NCBI GenBank assembly: GCA_003255025.1
Contig: QANY01009317.1
Span: forward strand, 434,001 to 498,000
Length of the DNA stretch: 64,000 nucleotides
Origin: Datisca glomerata
Lineage: Eukaryota; Streptophyta; Magnoliopsida; Cucurbitales; Datiscaceae
Reading direction: 5' to 3'
In this document: piece by piece, positions 45,301 to 56,499 of the stretch
Layout of the letters: each line of letters opens with the position of its first letter
Numbering within the stretch: the stretch's first letter is position 1
Made by a program: the position numbers and the translations under genes
Notes under the pieces: generated by a model
Databases searched by the model: none
What the model saw: the letters and a program-made list of their open reading frames with translations, nothing else
What the model was told of the DNA's origin: nothing

Positions 45301-45794
45301 ATAATAAAAATCCCATACCATGATCACCTTGTTTCTATGGTTGCGGAAACGCTCCTCAGGAATTTCATTTTGTTTTTATGTCGTCTTATCTTGTTGTAAT
45401 ACGTGCACGTGCAAGATTCTTTTTTCATTCCCCATGCGCGTCGTTTCATTTACCATTCTTGCGCAGTGCGTATTTTTGGTCCGTTAGCTTTCTTCTTTTC
45501 AACTGTCGTGTTGCCTTTGGCTTGCCTGTTTAGGTAGACCAAACATATTCATTTGTTACATCTCTTCCCATGTACATGTCGTGTGCCCTTCCCTTTTTCA
45601 CAACTTGTGTCTTTTCATTTTCAAATTTATTAAATGTTTTGAACGCGATTTTGGTGTCCATAGCTTATATTACATAGTAGTTTCCCTCATTTTATTTTCA
45701 TGCTCATCCCTACCTTTTGTAAGTCTCCCTTCTCCCCTTCTTCATCTTCATTGTTTCTTTCCTTCTTACATTTCTGCTTCATATTTCTTTCCTC

Positions 45795-47815
45795 GGTAGT
45801 AAAGGAGGAGCATCCATTTAAGGTCACCGTTCTCCTAGTCAGAAATAGCAACGAATTCAACTGTTTCCTTGCCCTTCATCGGGACTCCTTCCCACTAGAC
45901 GTAGTCAGTGATTTTGAGGAAGGAATCCCTAAATCCTTCCCGTGTAATCCCCCTCACTAGCGTTAGGGTTAAAACTTCCTTTCTCCTCTTTTTCAAATTT
46001 TTTTAGTACCTTCAACATTGCTCCTTCCCAATATACCCATAGTACTCACATGGTTCTTTTAGGGATTGAAGCCTTCAATAGGAGGCACAACTTAAACATA
46101 GGTGTAGATGAAATTCGCGTCGTGTATATAGGGAAAAGGCGCGGACTGTACTATTACTTAGCTCCTCGCGTGAGTGAGAAGCGGGTAGGGCTAGTCACTG
46201 ACCTCCATAATGGAGATAATGGCTGGTTGGAGGGTACACTTCTCATAGGTGGAAACTGGGGTGGGGACGGCCACTGGGTCGTTCCCCCGATCTGGGGAGA
46301 GTTCAGTAAGTGGTTGGAGCTCCCATTTCTTATTTACTCTTCTGCTTCTATTTAACTTTGCTGTTTTATGATTGCTTTTATCTTTTTAAATACTAACCTA
46401 TTTTTTGTTTTATGCAGATAAAAATCTGAAGAAAATGTCATTTACTTCAAAATAAGTAGCCGTACGACTCCATGCCGCCTACAGTCGCCCGGAACGAGAC
46501 TAAAGAGATCTTCTTGACCCACAGAGAGAGATCCAAGTCGCGATCGCACCTATTCCAATTGCTGAGTCTGTCGCGCCCTCATCCTCTACAACAGAAGTTC
46601 CTCGGGCCATCCCCGTTACAATCCCTGTTCCCACATATGGTCGAGTTGATTCATTAATCTTCAGAATCTGAGCGCGAAGAAGAGGGGTTTGCTCAAGAAG
46701 AAAGGGAACGTGAGGCTCAACGGAAAGCTGCACAGAAGGAGGCAGAAGAACATGACGTGATTTTTTATTTTACGTATAACGAGCTCGAGATGTCGAAGCA
46801 TTTTAGGAGTAACTTGTGGAGGATACCTGGCGAGAGCAAGCACCAAAAGACGGGGAATGCGAGCTCGTCAGGTGCCGCTTCAAGGGATGTTACTCCCTCC
46901 ATCCTTGATCTCCTTCCCCCGTTGATGAGGTTTCTCCTATTTCGGAGAGGACTGCCATGACTCCTCCCTCGCCTGCTAAGAAGTCAGTCTCTTATTCCTT
47001 TGGTTTCACGTATCTGTCTAAGGAGATGGGCATCTGAAGGTGGCGGTGATACCCCGCGGCTCCACCGATTCCCGCTGCTGACGGCTTCCCGAAGGACTCT
47101 CGTTCTTCACACGTGGTCGCGGAAGGGATCATGTCTGATGCGGACGCTCTTGTACTCCGCCAGATGTCCATCCATGACAAGGTTATCAGCTTGAGTCAAT
47201 CTCTGATGCAAGCACTTTCATTTTTTTCCTTTTTACATCCTTAGGTTTTATGTGTAGCTTCCTTTCCAATTTTGACTAACACTTTTTGAACAGGTCGTGA
47301 CTTACCACAACGGGCTTCAAGAGGATATTCATGCTGCTAAGGAAGAGATAGCCGGTTGTAGGAGAAAGTGATGGAGACCGCCAAGGCTTACGAGGCCGTT
47401 ACCTCAGAACGGGATGATCTGTAGAAGGTGAAGGTCGATCTTTAATGGGTTGTTGCCCGTTTGACTTTTGAGCTTCATGCGGCCATGGCTGAACAATCAA
47501 AGCTTGATGGATCTTTGTGGGAGGCATAGAGGATCGTCAAGAGAAGCAGGGAGAACCTGTCCGTTGTTGAGGTAAAGTTAGCTGAGGCAGAAGCTTCGGC
47601 TAAATCACGTGAACGAGAAGCTGGACTTACGACCGAGTACCATGCCATGGTTGACGAGTACAAGCATATGGCTTATAGACGGGTTATCACGATGCCAAGA
47701 CTGATAAACCTCCCTGTATATTACTGGTCCCACTTCCTGTATATTACTGAGCTTCTCGCTTCTACCACTGAAGCGTCGGCTGCTGATGCTACTCCCGAGG
47801 ATCTGAAGACTTAGC
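45795..47815 (+). pseudogene. Antisense ORF of Gypsy 2: 'putative gypsy type transposon' domain plus coiled coil
   Basis: The plus strand encodes NSNEFNCFLALHRDSFPLDV (about 45845-45905), then after a frame break IEAFNRRHNLNIGVDEIRVV, then YIGKRRGLYYYLAPRVSEKR (frame 46050-46355). This is the pattern of the plant 'putative gypsy type transposon' family (Pfam Transposase_28, by recall). Introns are inferred at 46316-46417 (GTAAGT...TATGCAG) and ending at 47293 (GAACAG). Later parts: FYFTYNELEMSKHFRSNLWR (46757 on), TTYHNGLQEDIH-like (47294 on) and AEAEASAKSREREAGLTTEY, then HAMVDEYKHMAYRR (coiled coil), stop near 47813. Several stops make it non-functional here. Confidence 0.6.
46316..46417 (+). 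other. Inferred intron in the antisense ORF
   Basis: GAGTTCA|GTAAGTGG at the start and TTTTATGCAG|ATAAAAATC at the end. The joined codons read E-F-N-K-N-L-K-K in frame, and the 102-bp intervening stretch is T-rich with a stop. The Gypsy 3 copy has a related junction (TTTTGAGTAAG near 61895 on its strand). Confidence 0.55.
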
Positions 47816-48740
47816 GTTTTTTCTTTTTCATTTTCTTGCACTTTTCATCTTCTTGTACCTTTCTCCTGTTTTTCCTTTAAAATCATTTTGTAATTTTTCA
47901 CTTTTCAATGAAATGATTTCTTTCTTTGATACGTTTTGTCATTTCCTTTAGTCTTAACACTTAATATAAATCAATCAATTTTCTCTATCCATCTTGACTG
48001 CTTAGTGAATTTTCATAAGCAATAAAAGACATTTTTTAACCATTTCCATGGTTAACTTTTCAGATAGTTAAGTAAAATTATCAATTACTTAGTCCTTTAA
48101 ACACTTGGAGGTTTTTTCAAGGAATGCCTAGGCAAGAGTATATTTACCCATTTTGGTTGTTTTTACTTTTCATCTGTTGAGGCTGGAATTCCCTTCCCGT
48201 TTATTGCAAGTGGGCCCGTTGGAGTTACTGCTTCCATAGTTTCTCCTTCTTCACTTTATTTTTCCTTTTGAGAGTAGGGCTTAAGGGCTTTTCATGCCCC
48301 TAGTTTTTTTCAGGGTGTAGGACTTATAAATTACCCATCCTAAGGTTTTTTTATGCCCTTAGTTCATTCTGAAAGTAGGATTTATGAACTGCTCATCTCA
48401 ATGACTTTTCATACCCTTAGTTTTTTCTGAGAATAGGACTTATGAACTTCCCCTTTCAAAGACCTTTTATCCCTTTAGTTTCTTCCGGGAGTAGGCCTTA
48501 TGACTGCCCATCGTAAGGATTTTTTATGCCCTTAATTTCGTTTAGTAATGATTCAACTGAGGAGATAAGATTGGCACCACTGTTTTTACGTGAAAAACCC
48601 TTACGGGAAAAAATCACGGGAAATATGTCTCATTATAATGAATTTTTTACGTTCTTTACACAATATTTTTTAGATAGATTGTGTTTCATAGTTTCTGTAA
48701 TTCCGTCCCCTCTTCCGTTTCCAAGTGGTAATAGCCGCTT
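47816..48740. other. Gypsy 2 noncoding spacer with short repeats
   Basis: Lies between the antisense ORF and the end of pol. From about 48290 to 48540 a unit of about 60-65 bp recurs about four to five times: GCCCTTAGTTT, then TCTGAGARTAGGACTTATGAAC, then CCCATC...AAGGATTTTTTATGCCC. Confidence 0.6.
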
Positions 48741-49660
48741 CCTCATATTTTGCTGATGATATACGGTCCCTCCTATGTTAACTCGAGCTTCCCTTCCATT
48801 TGGAAAATTTTTCTGAGGACTAGGTCTCCCATTTGGAATTCCTGTGTCCTTACTTTCTTCCGAAAAAAAGATCTTGCTATCTGATTGTAATTGGCCATTT
48901 TGATTAGGGTCACTTCCTTTTTTCCCTTTAATTCATCAAGACCATTTCTTAGGAGTTCTCCATTTTTGTTGTTCATTTAGCTCGGAGCTGATGGTACGAC
49001 TTTCAATTTCTATAGGAATGACTGCTTCTGCTCTATAGGCTAATGCGAAAGGGGTTTCTCTTGTTGTCTCTCTCAGGGTCATTCTGTTTGCCCATATGAT
49101 CGCGGTAGCTCTTGCATCCATTTTCCTTTGGCGGATTTCAACCGTTTCTTTAGGTTGTCAAGTAAGACCCGGTTTGATCTTTCTGCTTGCCCATTCTCCT
49201 GAGGGTAGTAAGGCGTCGAGAAGCGATTCATGATCTTTAGATATTTACAAAATGTTCTTACTAAGATTCTGGTGAATTGAAGTCTGTTGTCAGATACCAG
49301 GATCTGGGGGATCCCGTACCTACACACCAAGTGTTTTCATAGGAACCCTTTTACTTCTTCTTCACGGATTCTGGTAAAGGCTTTAGTTTCAATCCACTTA
49401 GTAAAATAATCCGTTGCTACCAATAAAAAATACTTTTGGGAAGGTGCCATGGGAAGTGGCCCAATAATATCCAGGGCCCATTACATGAACGGCGAAGGAC
49501 CAGCCACAATTTTGAGTTCTTCGGGGGCTATTTTCGCTCTGGTGTGAAACGCTAACACTTGTAGCACATTTTTCCATACTGTTTGGCATCATGGTGCATT
49601 CAGGGCCAATAGTGTCCTTCATTCATGATTTTATGGGCTAGTGATTTGCCCCTAGTGTGG
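48740..49660 (-). pseudogene. Gypsy 2 integrase
   Basis: Pieces on the minus strand: the finger/core start (frame 49398-49622, with GPGYYWATSHGTFPKVFFIG, equivalent to G-PLP-GK-FL-V), core YGIPQILVSDNRLQFTRILV then FSTPYYPQENGQAERSNRVL (frame 49079-49330; the N of SDN and the Glu of GQAE match the D and E of the DDE triad region), ETPFALAYRAEAVIPIEI (48936-49121) and the C-terminal VRTQEFQMGDLVLRKIFQ (48773-48976). Integrases insert element cDNA. Frameshifts and stops break it. Confidence 0.85.
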
Positions 49661-49899
49661 TTTCTGCTTATACCTCATGAATTTTCGCTAACACATACGA
49701 AGCCTCATTTTCTCGTAGACACTTTAGGCACTATCCTGCAAACATTTTCTTATATAATACCCCGCTAATCATTGTATACCTGGCACCCCGTTGTTGCACC
49801 TTTTTGGCAAGTAGTTTGTCTTTAGGGAGCGTTCTTTCTTCAAGTAAGCAGATTATGTCGTCCTACTAACTGGGTTCCCGTTCAACTTCTACTTCAGCC

Positions 49900-50420
49900 A
49901 CATTACTGCACGAGAGCGAGATGCTTGGCTCCTTTAGTTTCTACGGGGACATTCCTTTTATAGGGGAAGCGTAATGAAGATTCCAGATTTTCGAAGGCAT
50001 CAACGTGCCCGTTCTCAATTCTCAGAATTTGTTGGATCTTATAATTTTTTAATGTGCTAAGGAGATCCTTTACCCATTGTAAATAATTCATCATCCGTTC
50101 ATCTTTTTCTACGTATTCCCCCGTGACCTGCTCACAATCAACATGGAATCACATAAAATTTTAACATTAGTTACCTCATATTCCCGTAGTAGGGATACTC
50201 CTGCGATCAAGGCTTCATACTCTACTTCATTATTTGATGCATTGAACTCGAAGGAGATAGAGTGTTCCAATATTTCTCTGAAGGGAGTTTGTACTAATAC
50301 CCCTGCTTCTGCTCCTCTACTATTTGAAGCACCATCAATAAAGAGTTTCCAAGTTCTATTTTCTCCCGTTTGGTGGGTTTTGCGTTCAACTTCCCCTTCT
50401 GTGAATTCTAAATATATATT
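49900..50420 (-). pseudogene. Gypsy 2 RNase H
   Basis: The minus strand reads WKLFIDGASNSRGAEAGVLV, then QTPFREILEHSISFEFNASN, then NEVEYEALIAGVSLLREYEV (50370-50180), with the DGAS motif carrying the first catalytic Asp. The end is in frame 49903-50094 (LLSTLKNYKIQQILRIENGH, then VDAF). It is better preserved than the same region of Gypsy 1. Similarity stops at about 50420. Confidence 0.85.
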
Positions 50421-50424
50421 TATT

Positions 50425-52636
50425 CAGAATCCTTTTTTGACGTACGAAGAAATCAAAACTGTTTTATTATGGAATATATCTATAATATATTATGCCGAAT
50501 ACCAAACAATATAGAATTGAATTGGTTTGCTAAATCCTAACATATATTCTCTACACAATGAAAACTTTAAGCAAGTATTTCTATAAATTTTTTGAGTGTA
50601 ATGCTTACTTGTAGTGTTGAAACTGTGATTGATGAAAATATCTCATTTCTTCTGCACGTCCCAGTATCCACTATTTCTTTTAAAACGTAAATTTCAATTT
50701 TATTTATTAATATTATGATTATTTGAACTCTTCAAATTATCTTATCTAAATTAAACTTTGTGACTAACAACAATTACTTGAATTGTTCAAATACTTATAA
50801 TATATTATTTGAACCATTCAAGTGATCATGTTGAACTTATTTGAAAGTGTCAATAGGTACTTATGGATTCAAGAAGTATGTCATAACTACTTGTACCATT
50901 AATATTATCATATTTGACTTGAGTTTCACTATTAGAAAATCTCATCAATTATTAGAACTAATTAAAATATACTATTTAAGTCTTTCAAATAATTGAAATT
51001 ACAACTTGAAATATACACATAATATGTTATAATCAATTTAACCCGTCAAAAGAATGAGTGAAAACTCTTTCAACTTGAAGGCACCTTTTTGTGTTAGCAA
51101 CGAAGATAAATCATCATCTTTGCAAGAAAGCACCAAGAAAGTTGCAAGATCTGCTTTCCGTTTTTCTAATACTAGCTCTGACTTTCTTCTAATGATTACA
51201 TTTTATCTTTTACGTAGTAATTTTTAAAAAAAATTATTAATAAAATTTCAATTTCATCCTTCACTTTTGTTAACTTTCAGTTTACTCATTGTGTTATTGA
51301 TGTGACACGTTAAGTGTATGCACGAAATATTCTGGTTTTGATAAGAAATCGAAACGAAATAGAGGTTGTAATTTTTCATCAATAATTACGATAAGTTTTG
51401 GCCGAAATGCTCATATGAATTTATGTTATTTTAATTGAATTTATTCTCAACATATTTTTTTTGCAGATGTATGGTAAGATCGGTTTGGTAGATATATTCC
51501 TGAATTACAAAAGAATTAGAGTAATTTTTAGCACGTCAACTTAATATGATGTTTCATATAATATTTTTGTTGAATTTTAATGTCATATGATGTTTTGTTG
51601 AATTTTAATATAATTACGTTTTATTTATATGATATAATCTATTGATTCAATTTTTTTTAATTATATTATATATAATAAATTTTATAATATTATTTTAGAT
51701 AATTGATTTTTTTTAAAATGACGTATCAAAATATTAAAATATTTAAAATGTTTCATTTTTTAAAAAGTGAAACGATAAATGAAACACTACTATAATTATA
51801 TGCACACGTGTAACAAGTGCGTCCGAAAAACAGTAAACAAATAAACATTTCTCTCCTCCACCTTATTTCTTTTACTTTTTTTTATTACTTATCTCTCTCT
51901 CCACTTCATCTTTCGTTTCTTTTTCTTTTCTTCACTAAACCCATCAGCTTCGTTCTTTGATTGGATTCGCCTAACTCCATCATCATCACCCTTCTCCTTC
52001 TCATTCTTCTCTCTCGCTCCATCGGTTTCTACTTTTCAATTATTTTGAGCAATCACTCTCATCATCACCCTTAGAGGTGATAATTGGTTTTCTCTGTCGA
52101 ATTTTAGTTCTTGAGGGATGGATTATGGTTGCATATTTGCTGGTCAGGGGGTGGTATTAGAACCTCCCTAGACTGTGAACGCCATAAATGAGCTTTTCAT
52201 AAAGCTTTGAACGAAGCAGAAAATCAAATATAAACAAGACTATCCATTTTTTGCAAACACCATCCTTTTCGCTCAAGTCCACGTTGCAGTAAAAATGGGA
52301 CTTTACTGAACAGTAGATTTGGGATCTTTTTCTGCCAAAAAACCCAATTACCGAACAATATAATTCTAATCAACTCAGAAATTAAAAAAATTAAAAGTTA
52401 TAAACAAAAATTTTAAGTTCTAAAAGAATTTTCTCTGGTTGTACAGTCTGCACTTTTTCTTTCATTAAATTCAAATTCTCCGTGTTTAATTTCACCCAAG
52501 CGATTTCCCCCAAATCTGCAGGAAAGTGTCGATTTCACTAAACGATTCTAGGTGATGGTTTCACCTCTCTCCTGATTCTAGGTGATGATTTCACTCAAAT
52601 CTAGTGTACACAGATGATTTGGCGACAAATCCGATA
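50425..52636. other. Intergenic, no coding sequence recognised; T/C-rich UTR-like block
   Basis: AT-rich to about 51830. The stretch 51850-52110 (CTCTCCTCCACC, TCTCTCTCTCCACTTC, ATCATCATCACCC) resembles a plant 5' UTR/promoter proximal region, and a short frame MDYGCIFAGQGVVLEPP begins at about 52119 but ends at once. I see no gene that it serves. It may be a captured gene end next to MULE C. Confidence 0.4.
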
Positions 52637-52694
52637 TGGGTCACATCTAAAAATAAGTTTTTATCTATTTTTATATATCTGAACTATATCTAAC

Positions 52695-53790
52695 CATAAA
52701 CATCGTGTAGTGTACACGATGGGTACACTAGAATCATAGTCATCGTGTAGTGTACACAATGGATACACTGATATTGTGTAGTGTACACGATGGGTACACT
52801 GACATCGTATAACCATCGCGTAGTGTACACCATGAGTACAATAGCATCGTCTAGCCATCGTGTAGTGTACACGTAGTCTACACGACGCCAATGTAGTCTA
52901 CACGACGCCAGTGAAGCCATCGTGCCTACACGATCGCTACGCTTGCGTTGTGTAGACTGTACGATAGCTACCCTATATACTACACGATGACTACACTGGC
53001 ATAGTATAGCCATCATGTAGTCTATACGATGAGTACACTAGCGTCGTGTAGACTACGTGTATACTACACGATGGGTACACTAACATCATGTAGCCATCGT
53101 GTAGTTTACAAGATGAGTACACTAGCGTCGTGTAGCCATCGTGTAGTCTACACGATGAGTACACTAGCCTCGTGTAGTCATTGTCTAGTCTACACGATGA
53201 GTACACTAGCGTCGTGTAGCCATCGTCAAGTCTACACGATGTGTACACTAGTGTCGTGTAGATTACGTGCATATTACACGATGACTACACTTGCATCATG
53301 TAGACATCGTGTAGTCTACACGATGAGTATACTAACATCGTGTAGACATCGTTTAGTCTACACGATGGATACACTGCTACCGTGTAGCCATCGAGTAGTC
53401 TACACAATAGGTACACTGGCACCGTGTTGCCATGGTGTAGTGTAAACGATGGGTACACTGGCGTCGTGTGGGCTACGTGTACACAACACGATGCCAGTGT
53501 GCCCATCGTATAGACTACACAATGAATACACGATGTTAGTGTACCCATCGTGTAGACTACACGATGTCAGTGTACCCATCGTGTAGACTACATGATATCT
53601 ACCCGGTGCTAATGTAGTCATCGTGTAGTATACACGGCGCTAGTGTACTTATCGTGTAGACTACATGATGTCAGTGTAGCCATCGTGTAGTATGCACGTA
53701 GTCTACACGATGGCTACAAGATGCCAGTTTAGCCATCGTGTAGTCTACACGATGGCTATACGATGCCAGTGTGGGTATCATTTAGTATAT
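52695..53790. repeat. Palindromic 42-bp repeat array 6 (MULE C), largest in the window
   Basis: About 25 units. The best-preserved part is 53030-53260, with consensus halves TCTACACGATGAGTACACTA and GCGTCGTGTAGCCATCGTG (period 42). CTACACGATG and its complement CATCGTGTAG flank each unit, so every unit can fold on itself and pair with its neighbours. Frames on both strands stay open because 42 = 3 x 14 (14-residue repeats such as SCSHRVVYTMSTLA). These are not proteins. Confidence 0.9.
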
Positions 53791-53804
53791 AGTGTAGCCA
53801 TTAT

Positions 53805-54010
53805 TTTTAGATCTGGTTTATGGCTAGATATGGTTTAGAACCATAAAAATAGGCGAAAACTCATTTTCAGATCTGACCCAGATCTGGTTTATTGTCAAAA
53901 CTTCTGATTCAAATTTGTACAAATGGGAAAAAAATCTATTTTTTTAGATCTGATTTGTGGCTAGATATGGTTCAGATCTGCAAAAATAGGAAAAAATCTA
54001 TTTTCAAAAA
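53805..54010. repeat. Short direct repeats around AGATCTGGTTTATGGCTAGA
   Basis: Three diverged copies of an AGATCTG...GGCTAGATATGGTT...AAAAATAGG unit (about 53808, 53870 and 53945). The first copy is also inverted at 52637-52700 on the other side of the array, giving a stem of about 65 bp with mismatches. Confidence 0.7.
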
Positions 54011-54322
54011 AAAAATATTCTGAGAAAATTCATGAACATGAAGAATAAAATAAATATTTTACTATTGCATGAAGAAGTAAGAAGATGAAGAAAAAAAATG
54101 AAGAAAACATAGAAGAAAACGAAGAAGTAGAAAAAATGAAAAACAAAGAATGAGAAATGAGGTGAAGGGTAAACAGTAACTTCATAAGTGCATTTGGAGT
54201 GGAAGATGGGCAGAGGTTAGGGGAAGCAAAAATTAGTGTAATAGTCTATTTTTGTAAAATGGTTAGTGTAGGGGTTCAATTTAGCAAAAAATCAAAAAAA
54301 GAGGTGGATAGGAGTTTATCTT

Positions 54323-54395
54323 GGGTTTTTTGCTAAACTAGACCCTTAAATAAACTGTTTTGCAGATATGGACTCTATCACTAATTTTTTTTTAT
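54323..54395 (+). repeat. Left terminal inverted repeat of MULE B
   Basis: GGGTTTTTTGCTAAACTAGA, then CCCTTAAATAAACTGTTTTG and an ACTAATTTTTTTTT end. Same family as the MULE A ends (3243, 23921), with more substitutions than those two show to each other. Confidence 0.65.
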
Positions 54396-54842
54396 CTTGG
54401 CCCGGGGCCAACCATCAATTCAAAATTGGTCTATGAAGTTACCAAAAAGCCCCTTCACGAATTCTAAACGACGGCTAAAAAATGTGATGATTACACTTTT
54501 TCATTACACGAAACCCCACCCCTTCATTTCCCTCACTTGCACTTCCCTCATATCTTTCTTACTGTTACTATGTATATCTCTCTCTCAAAATCACATTATC
54601 TCTTTCTCTCTCTATGTGAATCCTTGAGTCTTCGTCTCCCACAGTAAGGTAAGTTTTCGGGTTTCTTAGGTCTTTTTCTGGATTTCTGCGTTTCTATGTT
54701 TTGTGGATGTCCTAATAATAACAAGGTTGTTTATTTGGATTTCTAATATTTTTTTATGGGTTTCTAAGTATTTCTTTCTCCTGGATTTTTTTAGTATTTT
54801 TAAGGGTTTATGAAGTTTTGGTCTTGGTGAATGTCTTTTTCT

Positions 54843-55290
54843 AGGTTACACGAGGGTCGTGTAACCCTCGTGTAGGCTGCACGAGAACTACAAGAGGGTC
54901 CTATAAGCCTTGTGTAGGCTGCACGAGGACTACATGAGGATCATGTACGCCTCGTGTAAGCTACACGAGGGCCGTGTAAGCCTAGTGTATGCTACACGAG
55001 GGTCGTGTAAGCCTCGTGTACTACACGAGGGTCGTGTAAGCCTCATGTACTACATGAGGACTACACGAGGGTTGTGTACCCCTCGTGTATGCTACACGAG
55101 AACTATAGGAGGGTCGTGTACCCCTTGTGTAGTCTACATGAGGACTACACGAGGGTCGTGTACCCCTCGTGTATGCTACACGAGAACTATAGGAGGGTCG
55201 TGTACCCCTTGTGTAGTCTACATGAGGACTACACGAGGGTCGTGTACCCCTTATGTAGGCTACCCGAGCACTACACGATCATCATGTACA
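54843..55290. repeat. Palindromic CTACACGAGG array 7 (MULE B, leader intron)
   Basis: The unit variant CTACACGAGGGTCGTGTAAGCCTCGTGTA, with a higher-order repeat of about 84 bp at 55045-55240 (GTACCCCTCGTGTATGCTAC twice). It lies wholly in the intron from AAG|GTAAGT (54649) to CTACAG (55326). It uses CGAGG where array 6 uses CGATG, as does array 5 at the same place in MULE A. Confidence 0.88.
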
Positions 55291-55329
55291 TTTCCTGATC
55301 TTATATTTTCCTTGAATATTCTACAGGTT

Positions 55330-56470
55330 ATGGCTTCATCAAAGATGAAACTAAGATACGTCCATGACGTTAACAGTATTCCAAAAAAGCAAGGGGCAAT
55401 GCAAAGTGCAAGCCATTGTAAGAGGTTATCAAGACCAAGCTGACAACTACTCAACTCTCCCTATTTAGGGAGACATACTTTGGTCATCTCTTTGATCTCC
55501 CATCCCTGAAGTTTTCAGTAACTTTGCGCCACTAGGTGCTGGCCAGAGTGCTCGAATATGTGAACAACACTCCATCTGAGGAGGATATCCATTTGCTTAT
55601 CAATGAGGAGTCACTATGCTTCTTCAAGAAGGAGTTGTCTTTGATTACCAGACTAAAGTTCGGTGAAGCCCGGGATGAGAAGAAGACCCGTGGCCCCAAC
55701 AGAGTCTCTGATCTGTACTTTCTAAAGCCCAATCAATAACCATGGTTGAGTTGGAGGAGAAGTTCAAGAGATCTGAATATAAGTCAGATTCTGATCCGGT
55801 CAAGATGGCTCTGATTTATTTGCTAGAGGATTTTGTGTTGGGAAGGGAGAACCGTACCTTAATGGATAAGAGATGGTTGGTTTTGGTTGACGACCTTGAA
55901 GCGTTCAACCAATATTCGTGGGGAGACTTCTCGTTCTCCAAAATAATGAAATCATCATTAGCTGTGAAGAATACAAATGCTATTTTTGATGATCTTAAAG
56001 ATCAAGAAGAAAGACAAAAAAACACAAAAGTCCCCCACTGCTGTTCATGGGTATTCACTAAATCGATATCCATTTGCCTTCCAGGTACAATTTATTTAAT
56101 TCTATGTAGTGATGTATTTAATTCTTTATGTGTTGAATACTGAATTACTCTCTTTTGTTTAAATAATCATGGGTATTTGAAACTATCCCCTTGGTGGGTA
56201 GTTTGTATGGTAACCAGGTTTCAATCAAGGTGTCAAGGATTCTCAAGTGGTGTCCGACCACGATAGGACGGGTTGAGAATCTACAAAAAAAAATCATTTC
56301 GAAGGAGAATGTATGTTGGTGAATTATGTTGACAAGTTAATTTATACATTACTTTCTCATATACTAATTTATATTTCTTTCATTTTTAGTTGACAGTTCT
56401 TTTCTTGGTCCCTACTGAGGAGAAAAAAGAAAAACGCTTCTCGAGATAAGTATTTGGAGAGAAGGGATGT
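55330..56470 (+). pseudogene. DUF1985 (Ulp1-associated) coding region of MULE B, frameshifted
   Basis: ATG at 55330 (MASSKMKLRYVHDVNSIP) directly after a CTACAG acceptor. An insertion/deletion near 55385 shifts the frame. The domain resumes in 55536-55739 (HLLINEESLCFFKKELSLIT, then RLKFGEARDEKKTRGPNRVS) and 55742-56143 (MVELEEKFKRSEYKSDSDPV, then a DFVLGRENRTLMDKRW stretch). A short intron follows CCTTCCAG|GTACAA (56085). A further exon starts after TTTTTAG at 56400 (LTVLSLVPTEEKKEK-like). The following donor reads GGATGT where MULE A has GTATGT. Confidence 0.7.
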
Positions 56471-56499
56471 TCAAAATCATATTCTTCTTCTTGAACTCG

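Larger units (their letters stand above)
44420..50420 (-). mobile_element. Gypsy 2: Ty3/Gypsy element, 3' half with antisense ORF
   Basis: On the minus strand RNase H (50420-49900) is followed by the integrase zinc finger and core (49640-48770). Then comes a plus-strand extra ORF (45795-47815) and a 3' LTR (44420 to about 45300) related to Gypsy 1. Gag, protease and RT are absent: homology stops abruptly at about 50420 in RNase H. Same family as Gypsy 1, but it keeps the parts Gypsy 1 lost. Confidence 0.75.
52637..54293 (+). mobile_element. MULE C: noncoding relative of MULE A/B made mostly of the palindromic array
   Basis: The right end (54236-54293) is the MULE terminal inverted repeat (inverse complement GATTTTTTGCTAAATTGAAC). 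The sequence 53990-54236 matches the 3' subterminal part of MULE A (3305-3700). Inside is a 1.1-kb repeat array (52695-53790) flanked by inverted arms (52637-52700 versus 53805-53880). No left TIR could be identified, so the 5' end is missing or lies in unrecognised sequence. No DUF1985 or Ulp1 coding remains. Confidence 0.55.

Noticed and set aside
53029..53621. Long frames on both strands encoding 14-residue Cys/His/Tyr repeats
   Set aside because: Produced by a 42-bp tandem repeat without stops. Frames are open on both strands and show no start context or domain.
52695..53790. CRISPR-like array
   Set aside because: Units are contiguous and degenerate with no unique spacers, and the context is a plant nuclear transposon.
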